Below are positions 48,976-59,139 of a stretch of DNA of 64,000 nt, piece after piece; position 1 is the first letter of the stretch; every line of letters starts with the position of its first letter. This stretch comes from Acanthococcus lagerstroemiae. Its lineage: Eukaryota > Arthropoda > Insecta > Hemiptera > Eriococcidae. The notes under the pieces were generated by a model. That model did no database searches. It had not been told where the DNA came from and saw only the letters and a list, made by a program, of their open reading frames with translations. The stretch covers positions 40,358,001 through 40,422,000 of the forward strand of contig CM063106.1 in the NCBI GenBank assembly GCA_031841125.1. Direction: 5' to 3'. The translations under genes and the position numbers were made by a program.

Positions 48976-50174
48976 ACGTACCAAACCCGAAATTGTACAG
49001 ATCGGGAATTGTATAAGCATTTTTGTACCATGCGCGAATCGAACGACCAATTTATTTGCACTGAACCCGAAATATCGGACTAGGTACAAATAATGCTGTA
49101 CCATTTGCGAAATGTATGAAAGTTTGTACCAATAAGACCAAAAGCTGACAAAGAAGAAAATAGAGATATACAGCCATTATAGTATCCCTCATCTAGATTC
49201 CTCTTGATGGAAGTTCGTATAGCTTTTCCAGCATTACATTATCGTTTAAAGACGAGCTGTTCTCTTCTTTTTTTTTTTTTTTGTATTGAGGTCAGTTTCT
49301 TGTGTAACTTCCATCACACTGATACTTCTAATTTCGCTTTCCTGTCAAACAGCGCCTCAAAAGGGGATTGTTTAATTCCTGAGGGGTAACTTATTTTTTT
49401 GAAATTTGGACGAAACGAACATAATTCATCAGCCCAGGCAGTCAAACCATTGTCAATCATCCAAGCTCTCGCCATTTCCTCAACATTGCGGTTTGGTTGT
49501 TTGATACCTCTCTGACTTTGAGAATGCCGAGGTTTACTATTATGCAGTCTTGAGACCCGGCCATAACAGTTCCAAATCACTGATAATGGCATTTACAAAT
49601 TCGCGATAATTATTAGATTGTAACAGGGAGGGGGCACTGAATCCATAAAAAATGTCAATTAAATTGTAAGCAACTTCTGCAGCAGTCTTCGTTTTTTGAG
49701 ATCACATAAGTGTAAAAATTTAAACTGGTGATCTTAATAATTCACGATAAATTGAAACTGACCATTTCTATGACTGCACATCGATCAAGTCGACTTGACC
49801 CCTAGCATTAGCTTCTGCAAAAATTGTATGCTAAATTACAACCCCTTTCGAATAAAGTGATTGCATGAGAATGATGCACACCTCCAACGTTGGTCACTGC
49901 ACTATAAGAACTACATGTTGAACCATGTAAAGGGCAATAAGGGATTATTACATACAAATACAATCTATTCCAGGGTTTGTACAATATATTCTGTACCCAC
50001 AATGTTATTTATTTCGAATTTCCTACAAGTTGGTACACTAATCGCGAACGGTACAGTATTAATTGTATCAAGTCTGATATCTCAGGTTCAGATAGAAGTG
50101 GGTCGTTCGATTCGCGCACAGTACAAAAATGCTTGTACCATTCCGGATCTGTACATTACGAGTTTAGTACTTAC
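48976..50174. mobile_element. Inverted-repeat element enclosing an integrase pseudogene
   Basis: Arms at about 48976-49131 and 50025-50174 are inverted copies over about 155 bp. Shared blocks include GCGCGAATCGAACGACC, AAGCATTTTTGTAC and GTACAGAT. The enclosed minus-strand integrase remnant suggests a Ginger-type cut-and-paste element. A target duplication was not resolved. Confidence 0.65.
49314..49830 (-). pseudogene. KRBA2/Ginger-like integrase remnant
   Basis: Minus-strand frames give GQVDLIDVQS (first catalytic Asp region), KTKTAAEVAYNLIDIFYGF, then LQSNNYREFVNAII, where the usual LQSDNGREF has Asp changed to Asn. Next come KPRHSQSQRG and NRNVEEMARAWMIDNGLTAWADEL, then GIKQSPFEALFDRKA. 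This is the order of the rve integrase core found in KRBA2-like proteins and Ginger transposons. Loss of the second Asp and of the Glu-bearing ERANRD motif, plus stops, shows it is inactive. Confidence 0.8.
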
Positions 50175-50574
50175 TACATAACAAGGATATTACAAAATTT
50201 TTCAAGCCTTACCTGGTCACCAAAAGACCTCTCGCTGCAGAATGTTTGCTTTTTTTCCACGAACTTTTGTTGGAATAGATTGTAGAATTCTCCAACATTT
50301 GATCTTTTACGCGACATAGGTATTTAGGAAATGCAATCGACAAAACACTGAATACTTAGTTCTCTTAAATTGCAAATTGAAAACAACACTCGAAACTTTC
50401 TGATAATTATTCGAAAACTGAAAACTAACACCGAACAACCGAATGATATAGTTATCACGTTATCAGAATCAAGCGCATTAGTAGGTAATTCAGTTTTGTT
50501 TGAAATATCAACCGTTTTCAACAGAAACGTTTTGATTGGTCGTCATAGTACAAGTGCAGAAACGGTGGGGTAGC

Positions 50575-50905
50575 GGTTATGTTGTGGTTTTAAAGTTGAA
50601 ATTCCACCACGCAGATTGTCCGGGAATGCTCACTGTCACTACCACCCACACATCTAAACCGGTTTTCATCATAAAGCTCATCAATGTAGTAGTGGTAGTG
50701 GTTTTACAAATGTATATCCACCTGAATGCGCTCACCAATACATAGATCCTTGGTGTACATTTTAAAGTGGGAACTCCACAACGCAGATTGTCCACGAACG
50801 CTTACTACCACTCTTGCATCTAACCCTGTTTTAATATATAGAGCTCATCAATGTAGTAGTGGAAGTGGTTTTCCGAATGCGTTCCACTTGGATACGCACA
50901 TCAAA
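50575..50905 (+). repeat. Direct duplicate, period about 180 bp
   Basis: Units at about 50590-50730 and 50762-50900 share ACGCAGATTGTCC, CATCTAA.CC.GTTTT and CTCATCAATGTAGTAGTGG. Confidence 0.75.
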
Positions 50906-51380
50906 ATCTTCAACGGGTCAAATGAATGCTTCACTGTAGTGAACTGACCGAAGCATTTCAAAAAATAAAATGAAGTGCTTCACCCAGTGAACTAGTGAAT
51001 CATTGATAGGTACATTTTGAAAGTACGCGATGAGTAGATGGATGACTGAGAAGACGACGAATTAGTGGAGTGCTGCCGTGATATGGGATTTTGACCTATC
51101 TGTATTCCAGAATGTCCAGAGAAACGAACCTACAGCCCACATGCGTAAGCGTCTTTTCTCGAGACAGTTTAGGGAAGGAAATCTGTAGGAACAATGTGAA
51201 CTAGTGAACTAGGAAATACACGGCAAAATCTCAAAATGTGGATGATTTACTCAAAGCTATGTTGAGTAACAATTTTGGAAACTCCATGCTGATGACCGAT
51301 TTCCAGGATACTGAGGTCTACAAATTCATGTTAAGTATGTAAACAACACATTCACATCTACCTTACAAAAGGATTCGAAT
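50906..51380. other. No gene recognised
   Basis: Between the duplicated block and the exon-like frames. Nothing coding is recognised. Confidence 0.4.
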
Positions 51381-51382
51381 TC

Positions 51383-52058
51383 TTGATTAAATATCCTGTT
51401 ACAACCTACATTGCAGTAGTTATGTGTGATTGGAAAAAAATTGGGCCCGCGGTTGGAGAGAAAAAAGCTAAGTGGGATACGCTTAAGCCTCAACAAAGAA
51501 TTAGAGAGATGGTTTATCATCGTCTGCGTATGACTCGGCAAAATGGGACACGTGCGGCAGATAAGAAATCAGGTAATAAGGTATATTTGATTCTCATATT
51601 TGATAAATGCTCAATTGCTCGCTGATTTCATACCTATCTTTTTTCATAGGAGATGGAAAAAAGTCGAACAAAAAGAAGTCAAACAAAAAAAAAGGTAATG
51701 TGGATCTCTACTTTCTGATATATTGTAGATTTGAAGATACGAAGATTCGAATGACTATTTTCCCAAAATGGATTGTTTGTTTACAGACACAGTGGCCAAA
51801 GTCAATGAGGGTGATGTTCCTCCCCTGGAGACCAATGGTAACGTTGGGAATTCTCAAAATAATGGCAATGGAGAGACATTTTTTTCTTACACCTTTTGTT
51901 TGTTTACAGATACAGTGAACAAAATGAATGACGGTGATGTTTCTCCCCCAGAGATCGATGTTCCCAATGGTGCTGTTGCTCCAATAGAGGCCAATGGTCA
52001 GCTTACAGTGTCTCAAAATAATGGTAATGGGGAGACATATTTTTCCTTACACCTTTAA
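51383..52058 (+). pseudogene. Exon-like open segments of unknown gene
   Basis: Three open stretches look like exons. The first (51383-51574) encodes CDWKKIGPAVGEKKAKWDTL and ends at AAATCAG|GTAATAAG. The second (51650-51692) is a short lysine-rich piece, AG|GAGATGG to AAAAAAAAG|GTAATG. The third is a duplicated pair, each starting TTTACAG|AYACAGTG and encoding TDTVNKMNDGDVSPPE- and SQNNGNGET-type phrases (51785-51880 and 51910-52050). The protein is not recognised. It could be captured host exons or a multi-exon transposon gene. Confidence 0.4.
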
Positions 52059-52080
52059 AAAGTATGGTCCTCAGAAAGAA

Positions 52081-54112
52081 GATACCCGATATGCAGCGTT
52101 GGACTTAATTCAGATACGCGTCAGACTTGCAAACATTGACAGTCGATTTCTGATAATTTGATGTAAAAGCCAGCCAATGAGAAGCTATCTGTAATGTCAG
52201 ATTTGAGTCAGAATTTCTGACTCTAATTTGATGCTTTTTCGATTATGACTTTGTCTGACATGTTTCTGACGCGAATAAAGTCTCCAGAATATACTAAACT
52301 AGGCTGCTCTAACCCCTCCCCCTTTGAAAAATTCTTGGAGAAAACTTCACCTGCTTCGCATGCCATCTTCTCCTTGCCGATGCTCCAAAAAACATTCAAG
52401 AGTCTGAGACCTCTTATATTTCTCTGTCTTTGTCGCTACCTTCAGCGATGCGTGGGGGAGTCCAAAGATAGGGATGATGAAGACGGATAAGGGATAGGAA
52501 GTTTACGGGAATGGTGGTAGAAAGAGTAAGAGGTCGCAAATGGGGTTCCTACCCTTCCACTTTCTCTATCTCCGAAGGGCATTTCAGTCATCCATTCGCC
52601 TCGAGATGGAGTTCAGAATGGGGCCATGGAAAGGTACAGAAATGGAATTCTCTTTTCTGTAAGTCCAGTTCCATGGGAAAGTTGAGCTAGAAGGCTAGAA
52701 AGAGGAAGTAGGAGGGGTTGCGGGTGATGAGGGGGCCAGGGGATAGTTATGGACAACAGAGGGTGCAAAGGAAATAGAGTCAGATGGATGAAGAGGAAAG
52801 GCTGGGGACTCGCATATGGAAAACAACAGGGTATGAAGACAGCAAAACTGATGAACAAAATCAAATTTCATAGAGGGCTCAGAGCTGGAGGAAGAAGAGT
52901 GGACAGGAGAGGAAACGAAAGTTGATTTGGGTTCAACTGATTGGATTGCTTCTCTTCTCAGTACTTTCTTTTGCCGCATTACAGTGAAACGGTAGAGGGA
53001 CAAAGGTAGGGCAGAAGGATACGTGGATACAGATGAAGAGTGAGGTTAACAAGGGCAGGGGCTCGAAGGAAACAAAACGCGATATAGTTTTAAAGCTGAT
53101 TTTTCATGTTGGGGCGGATAACCGAATCATTATTCTTCTGTAAGTCCTTTCTGTTATTTAGAAAAAGTTGGAGAAGAGCTAAGGGGGAAAGAAGAAAATG
53201 GTGTTTGATCGAGGTAGAGGAAGAGAAAAAAATATTGGAGAGTGAAGATGAACACCGAAATTTTACAGCTTGTGACTTGAAAATTCCCAACTTTTTATTT
53301 AAAAAAATCAAAAATACAGGGTGTTTCATGAAAATCCTCCTTCCCTAATTATTTCCGAACCGATCAGCCGATCTTTCCAGGACCAGTAGTGGTCTTCCTA
53401 TCGCAGTCTAGTTTCTTAAGGACTTAAAAATATTTCTACCCACTTTTATGGAGGGGGATGGGAGTCCCACCAACTTCAAAAACTTGAACGGGTGGAAAGG
53501 TGCGCCATTATTATGAAGGTAATTTATCCCAAAATAAGAATTCGTGAAGAAAATTGAAAATTCATTAGTTTGGGGAGGGCTTAGAGATGACCAAAGTCCA
53601 CCCAGAATAGAAGTGTGATTACCTATCAAAGGAACTATCGGAAAGGGGGTTCTCAGGTCGCTGATTTGGGATATTATTAATCCACAGGGGGTGAGACAAC
53701 CCCTCCCTCATCGCACAGCCTCTGAGGAAAATTAACAAACGGTTACGTGTACCACATTTAAACTGATTGAATTTGAAAGATAAAATAACGGAAAACGTTA
53801 AAATGACAGAAACACGTCAGGTAGGTCAGAGAAAGGTTGGAAACGTCAGAAATGTTACAGAAAACTAGTCAGATTATTGAAATTTTAACGTTTGTACATT
53901 GTTGTAGCGTAAGAAGTGTCAAAAATGTCAGAAACGTCAAAGATAGGCCAGAAATGGGTCAAACATTTAAAATTTTGATGTTGGTACACTATTTTGGTGA
54001 AAATTAGGCGGAGCTAGCCTTAGCGTCACAGGCTGACCTCGTTCTGACGCATTCTGACTGAGTCAAAATGTCAGAAACCATTGATTTTGCAGATCGGGTA
54101 TCCAACATTTCC
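52081..54112. mobile_element. Candidate 2-kb element with GTCAGA-rich subterminal regions
   Basis: Inverted ends share GATACCCGATMTGCA (52081-52096 and about 54094-54109). GTCAGA/TCTGAC motifs are crowded in the outer 200-300 bp on both sides (52125-52265 and 53805-54085) and scarce inside. Such clusters resemble transposase-binding subterminal repeats. No transposase and no clear target duplication was seen, so boundaries are provisional. Confidence 0.5.
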
Positions 54113-54289
54113 ACATATGTTCAAAACAGGGAAATTGAAAATATGCGCCCTCCACAAAAGAAAATTGTTTGATATGCTATATTCTCACGACGGGTCTTTT
54201 TTAATTACAGAATTATGTTTAACAACAACAAAAGTCATCATTCCAATCGAGTTTTATTAAGTTTTCCAAGATTCAATTATTCATGTGGT

Positions 54290-54605
54290 ACTTTATAAAA
54301 TGTTGAATTTTTGTTTTGTTTTTCGAATTATTTGAATTTTTGTTTTGTTTTTCGAATTATTACCTATTAAAAATATTGTATGTTGAATTTTTGTTTTGTT
54401 TATTTTTAATTACTAATGAATACATACATAACTGTGTATAAGCATTATAAATTTTATAGGCTTCAGTTTAGCCTAGAATGTTGAATTTTTGTTTTGTTTT
54501 TCGAATTATTTTTAAAAATATTGTATGTTTTATTAATGAATACATACATTTTTGAATAAACTGTGTATAAGCATTATAAATTTTATAGGCATCGGTTTAG
54601 CCTAG
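54290..54605 (+). repeat. Direct duplicate, period about 110-120 bp
   Basis: TGTTGAATTTTTGTTTTG occurs four times. The block GTGTATAAGCATTATAAATT ... ATAGGC with TCRGTTTAGCCTAG occurs twice (54434-54478 and 54560-54605). Confidence 0.8.
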
Positions 54606-54680
54606 GAAGAAGAATGTCGTATTAGCGCACTAACTGCGTAGTAAGAACGTTTCAAAAGCGTACCCAATACGTAGCAGTGG

Positions 54681-54812
54681 ACGCATCAACACAGTAGGAA
54701 ATGCGTGTCAACAGAGTAGGAAATGCGTGTCAACAGAGTAGGAAATGCGTGTCAACAGAGTAGGAAATGCGTGTCAACACAGTCGGAAACATGTGTCAAC
54801 ACAGTCGGAAAC
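54681..54812 (+). repeat. 22-bp tandem array, six copies
   Basis: The unit is GCGTGTCAACAGAGTAGGAA plus AT. Copies start at 54681, 54703, 54725, 54747, 54769 and 54791. The last two drift to CACAGTCGGAAAC. It lies 145 bp inside the right end of the 12.7-kb insertion. Confidence 0.92.
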
Positions 54813-54959
54813 ATGTTTCATTACAGGCGTGTATGACGCTCATATGAGTCGCTACTGAAACTTATATGAGTACCTCTTGAGAATACCGTTTCATCTGCGT
54901 TTTAATTACGGTGAAATTGTACTGCGTTTCATTTGCGTGGTATTTTTGCACAACGGGTT

Positions 54960-57900
54960 ATTGAAATAAATATTCAATCTGATAAAAATGACCCTTTACG
55001 TGGTGGGACTTATATTCAATTACCCAAATTTATTCAATCAAAAAAGTGTTGTATTAATGTGAAAAATATTCAAAATAAAAATTTTAAGTGTCTCAAGCAA
55101 GAAGATCTTAGATGCTTTGAATATGCGTTGGAAAGTGTTTTGAATTCAGTTACAAATCATGTAGATCGAGTTTCAAATTATGATATCACGAAATATGAAG
55201 AACTGAAAATGGAATATCCAGTTAATTTAATTCCAGAAAATATTAAAAAATATGAAAAATTTCTAGGTATATCTATCAATATTTATAAGTATGAGGAAGA
55301 TGAAGAGGGTATTGGTCAATTTTCTTTAATTTATAAACCAATTAGTAGTGAAAACCATGTAAATTTACTACAGTATAAGGATCATATTGTTGGGATAAAA
55401 AACTTGAGTGCTCTATTAAAAGGAAAAATACATAAATATAATGAACATGTAGAAATTTGTATGAAATGCCATAGAAGATTTAAAGATAAATTAAAATATG
55501 GGGAACATTTAAAAAATTGTATAAATGATGAGCAAAATATAGAAATGCCAAATGAAGAGAAGAAATTTCGAAAATATTGCACAAATGGGGCAGAACAATA
55601 TCATCCATACACAGTGACGTTGGATTTTGAATGTCTATTGGAAAAAATGCAAAAAGAAACTAAATCAACAAAATATCTCCAGAAACATATTGCTAACAGT
55701 TTTTGTTTCTATTCTGACCAACAAGGAACACAGCTGGTTAGAGACTCGAATGTACAAAACTTGATGAATCAATTCAATTCTTGGTTAATAGAACATGCTC
55801 GCGCATACAACAAGATAAGAAGAATTAATAAGCCAATGATTTGGGGACAAGATGAAGATATCAAATTCAAAGAAACTTCTCACTGTCATTTATGTAACAA
55901 GATTCTTGCAGAAAATGAAAAAGTTAGAGATCATGATCATTATACAGGAAAATTTCGTGGTGTAGCCTGTGGAGAGTGCAACTCGCATTTAAGAATGCCA
56001 AGATTCATTCCAATTTTGATTCATAATTTAAAATACGATTCCAAAATATTTTTACAATGGTTGTTAAAATTATTTAGTGGGAATGAGAGGAAGCCTTCTG
56101 AGAAACATGATGTGAAAATTATTGCAGAAAATTGTGAAAATTATAAAACATTTTCCAAAAAGGTGGTGATAGATCATTGTGAAGTAAAACGAGATTCCAC
56201 TTATTGCTGCACTTGTAAAAGAAAATATTGGGACAAAATATTAAAAAAATGTTCCTCTTGTCAAGGAGAAAAACTGAAAATAAGTAGGAAAGGAGATAAA
56301 ATACCTATAGAAATGGAATTTAGATTTATTGACACATTAAATTTTGTGGGAATTAGTTTAGATCAAGCAGTAAAAAATCTAGCAGAAGTGAATGACTGTT
56401 TTTGTGCTAGGTGTAAAAAAGTACAGAAAATTAGGAAAGGACAATTTTTACCAATAAATGAGAATGGTATTTTAAAATATGCAGCAAAATGTGAAATTTG
56501 TGATTCTGAATTGACAAAACCGATTAATTATAATAAATTTCAAAATATATTGAGAGAATTTAAAAAAGAAGACCTACATTTGGTTTTACAGAAGGGGATT
56601 TATCCTTATGACTGGGTTAGTACTTATGATAAATTCTCTGACCAATTACCATTAGATAAAAAGGCGTGGTATTCGATGTTAAATAATAAACATATATCTG
56701 ATGACGATTTATCAAAAGCAAAAAAAGTTTACAAATATTTTGGATGTAAAAATTTTGGAGATTATCATGATTTATACTTGAAACTAGATACAATTCTCAC
56801 AAAAGATATTTTTGATAATTTTAGGGAAATGTGTTATAAACATTATGGACTAGATCCTGTATATTATATTTCAGCACCACATTTATCAGATAGTGCTTCT
56901 TTAAAATTCACGAAACAATCGCTTGAGCTAATTACTGATCAAGAAAATTATGAAATTTATGAGAAAGGAATAAGAGGAGGGATTTCCAACATTCCTCATA
57001 GACACGCTCTTGCTAATAATTGTTACTTTTACGATGAGAAAGAAAGAAAAACGATAAAATTAAGCAAAGAAAAAGCCAAAGAGAAAGGAATTTGGGATAG
57101 TAAAAAGCATATCAGTTATATTCTATATTTAGATTGTAATAATTTATATGGGTGGGCTCTGAGTCAACCATTACCAATAGGTGAATTCTTGAACTATAAT
57201 TTGCTAGCCCATCAAATTGAAGATGCGCAAGCAAAAAATTCCGAAGCAAAGAAATCCTTAGAAAGCAAATTTGAAAAATTGACTTATAAACCATCAGACT
57301 TTACTCAAGATGTAATTCTTACTCTAGATGACAATGGTGAGTATGGATATACTTTTATAGCTGATCTTGAGATTCCTACAGAATTACACGAAAAATTTAA
57401 AGATTATCCCATGCTTCCAGAACAATATGTACCTAGAGAATCAGAATTGTCAGATTTTCAAAAAATTTTGATTGAACAAAAAATAGGTAATAAACCAAAA
57501 ATGAGTAAATTAATAAGTACGCTACACCCAAAACATAATTATCTCATTGATTACAGAATGTTGAAAGAATGCTTGAAACAAGGTATAGTTTTAAAGAGTA
57601 TAAATAATTACATAAGATTCAAACAAAAAGCTTGGATGAAACCATATATTGATAAGAATACAAGCTTAAGACAAAAAGCAAAAAATGATTATGAGAAAGA
57701 TCTCTATAAATTACTCAATAATAGTGTCTATGGAAAACAAATGGAGAACGTTAGAAAAAGATGTACAGTACAAATAGTGACTACTTTAGACTCATTTCTT
57801 AAACAGAATGAGTTTGAAACAAGAGTTGTTCTTGATGAAGAAACTGTTTTACTTCACATTCAAAATAAGAAAGTAAAGTTGAATAAACCAATATTTGGGG

Positions 57901-58478
57901 GGTTTGTTGTTCTGGAGTTGTCAAAATTATTAATGTTCCAGTTCTACTACAATGTTTTAAAAACGAAATATGGAGACAAAATAAGATTATTAGGAACTGA
58001 TACAGATTCATTGATTGTTTATATAGAATGTGATGATGTTTATGAGGACATAAAAGAGAATCTAGATTATTACGACACTTCAGATTATTTAATGGATTGG
58101 ATGCCTCAAGTAAACAAAAAAGTTCCAGGATTATTCAAGGATGAATACTTAGGAATCCCAATAAGAGAGTGGGTAGGACTAAGATCAAAAATGTACTCCT
58201 TCAGAAACGACACATCGAAAGAGAAAAAAGTGTGTAAGGGAATTAAAAGATTGAATATAGAAAGAATGAAATTTGAAATGTACAAAAACTGTTTGTTCAA
58301 TAGCAAGCAAACTAAGGAAATTGTGCATGGAATTGTTTCCAAAAAGCTGAAATTGTATACTATATCAATCAATAAAATTGCACTATCTCCTTATGATGAT
58401 AAAAGATACTTAATTGATGAAATGAATACACTTCCATATGGCTATAAAAAATATTGTATAATAAATGAAACGAACTAA
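54960..58478 (+). CDS. polB: Protein-primed family B DNA polymerase, main part (gene interrupted)
   Basis: The frame is open from 54933, but the first nine codons belong to the inserted element and no ATG opens it. Numbering from 54933: LRGGTYIQLP at 22-31, a Cys/His finger (CMKCHRRF ... HLKNC, about 176-196), ExoI DFE at D231, an endonuclease VII-type zinc region (CHLCNK ... VRDHDHYTGKFRGVACGECN, about 321-355), ExoII HNLKYDS with D369, and two more Cys clusters (about 418-450 and 490-530). Then come ExoIII YHDLYLKLD (about 610-619), motif A LDCNNLYGWA (D734), motif B LLNNSVYGK (Y933-G934), motif C TDTDS (D1023, D1025) and LRSKMYS. This enzyme would copy the element's genome from a protein primer. 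All polymerase catalytic motifs are intact, but the N-terminal part is 12.7 kb away. Confidence 0.93.
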   Translation: MEINIQSDKNDPLRGGTYIQLPKFIQSKKCCINVKNIQNKNFKCLKQEDLRCFEYALESVLNSVTNHVDRVSNYDITKYEELKMEYPVNLIPENIKKYEKFLGISINIYKYEEDEEGIGQFSLIYKPISSENHVNLLQYKDHIVGIKNLSALLKGKIHKYNEHVEICMKCHRRFKDKLKYGEHLKNCINDEQNIEMPNEEKKFRKYCTNGAEQYHPYTVTLDFECLLEKMQKETKSTKYLQKHIANSFCFYSDQQGTQLVRDSNVQNLMNQFNSWLIEHARAYNKIRRINKPMIWGQDEDIKFKETSHCHLCNKILAENEKVRDHDHYTGKFRGVACGECNSHLRMPRFIPILIHNLKYDSKIFLQWLLKLFSGNERKPSEKHDVKIIAENCENYKTFSKKVVIDHCEVKRDSTYCCTCKRKYWDKILKKCSSCQGEKLKISRKGDKIPIEMEFRFIDTLNFVGISLDQAVKNLAEVNDCFCARCKKVQKIRKGQFLPINENGILKYAAKCEICDSELTKPINYNKFQNILREFKKEDLHLVLQKGIYPYDWVSTYDKFSDQLPLDKKAWYSMLNNKHISDDDLSKAKKVYKYFGCKNFGDYHDLYLKLDTILTKDIFDNFREMCYKHYGLDPVYYISAPHLSDSASLKFTKQSLELITDQENYEIYEKGIRGGISNIPHRHALANNCYFYDEKERKTIKLSKEKAKEKGIWDSKKHISYILYLDCNNLYGWALSQPLPIGEFLNYNLLAHQIEDAQAKNSEAKKSLESKFEKLTYKPSDFTQDVILTLDDNGEYGYTFIADLEIPTELHEKFKDYPMLPEQYVPRESELSDFQKILIEQKIGNKPKMSKLISTLHPKHNYLIDYRMLKECLKQGIVLKSINNYIRFKQKAWMKPYIDKNTSLRQKAKNDYEKDLYKLLNNSVYGKQMENVRKRCTVQIVTTLDSFLKQNEFETRVVLDEETVLLHIQNKKVKLNKPIFGGFVVLELSKLLMFQFYYNVLKTKYGDKIRLLGTDTDSLIVYIECDDVYEDIKENLDYYDTSDYLMDWMPQVNKKVPGLFKDEYLGIPIREWVGLRSKMYSFRNDTSKEKKVCKGIKRLNIERMKFEMYKNCLFNSKQTKEIVHGIVSKKLKLYTISINKIALSPYDDKRYLIDEMNTLPYGYKKYCIINETN

Positions 58479-59136
58479 AATAAAGAATAAGACTGAAGTT
58501 TTAAACTTTGATAATAGTGTTCCAACTTGTAGATTGAAGGAAGTGTTTCCTAATATAATGAGATGTTGTATATGTGGTCCTAGTGGGTCTGGGAAAACGA
58601 ATGTTTTATTGACTATATTAGTGGATAGACCATTACCTGATAATGTATATTTATGTTCAAATACTTCTAATCAACCAAAGTATGAAAAGTTTCGCCAAAT
58701 ATTGCAAAACGAGAAACTTAAAAACAAAAAATTTCATACAGTATCACTCGAGGATTTACCAGACCCTAATAAAATAGAAAAAGGATCAGTAGTAATCTTT
58801 GATGATATCTACACAGAAAACCATGATAAAATAGGTAAATATTATTCATGGAGTCGTCATAATGATATTTCATGCTACTATTTATCCCAAACATATTCAA
58901 AAATTCCAAAACAACAGATTAGAGATAATTTTAATTACTTAATTCTTTTTGAACAAGATCTTACCAATCTGACACATATTTATAACGAATATGCTAGGAC
59001 TATAACATTTAATCAGTTCAAATCAATATGTAATGATTGCTGGCAAAAACCGTATGACTTTGTAGTTATAGATAAAGAATGTGATCAGAAAAATGGTAGG
59101 TTCAAATACAAATTTGAGGAAAATTTTATATTATAA
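58465..59136 (+). CDS. Packaging-type ATPase (FtsK/HerA, A32-like)
   Basis: 223 aa. Walker A GPSGSGKT (residues 38-45), Walker B VVIFDDIY (D113-D114), and a downstream YYLSQTYSKIPKQQIRDNFNYLILF block (about 138-162) with the sensor-like Gln/Asn. This fits the ATPases that pump DNA into capsids in Polintons and large DNA viruses. The start overlaps the polymerase stop by 14 bp, within TATAATAAATG. The stop abuts the next ATG. No damage is visible. Confidence 0.9.
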   Translation: MKRTKIKNKTEVLNFDNSVPTCRLKEVFPNIMRCCICGPSGSGKTNVLLTILVDRPLPDNVYLCSNTSNQPKYEKFRQILQNEKLKNKKFHTVSLEDLPDPNKIEKGSVVIFDDIYTENHDKIGKYYSWSRHNDISCYYLSQTYSKIPKQQIRDNFNYLILFEQDLTNLTHIYNEYARTITFNQFKSICNDCWQKPYDFVVIDKECDQKNGRFKYKFEENFIL

Positions 59137-59139
59137 ATG
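59126..59139 (+). promoter_or_regulatory. TATAAATG-type start context (example)
   Basis: The ATPase gene ends and the next begins in TTATATTATAAATGAG. Equivalent contexts: TATTATAAAATGG at 39335, AATAATAAAAATGG at 40176, TATAATAAAATGG at 41480, GTATAATAAATG at 58465, CTTATAATAAATG at 59986, AATATAAAAAATG at 60778, CTATAAATATG at 61611, AATATAAATAATATG at 61995, CTATAAATG at 63381. The protease start at 62995 is the exception. The pattern resembles TAAATG-type late promoters of large DNA viruses; function here is inferred. Confidence 0.65.

Larger units (their letters stand above)
42257..54957. mobile_element. 12.7-kb inverted-repeat insertion in the viral polymerase gene
   Basis: The left end reads CCCGTTATGCAAAAAT then CGTAAATGAAACGC. 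The right end, reverse-complemented, reads CCCGTTGTGCAAAAAT then CGCAAATGAAACGC, with a 4-bp insertion between these blocks. Dinucleotide TT flanks both ends (42255-42256 and 54958-54959), and discounting one TT puts the two polymerase parts in the same frame. Subterminal regions on both sides carry GCGTTTCA motifs. No transposase for these ends was found. The interior is a nest of other elements. The superfamily is undetermined; CCC ends recall piggyBac, but the TTAA target is absent. Confidence 0.78.

Noticed and set aside
42257..54957. A 12.7-kb intron in the polymerase gene
   Set aside because: The boundaries lack GT and AG, have inverted termini and a TT duplication, and lie in an element whose other genes have no introns.
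42257..54957. piggyBac element
   Set aside because: Ends start with CCC, but the flanks are TT and not TTAA, and no piggyBac-type transposase was seen.
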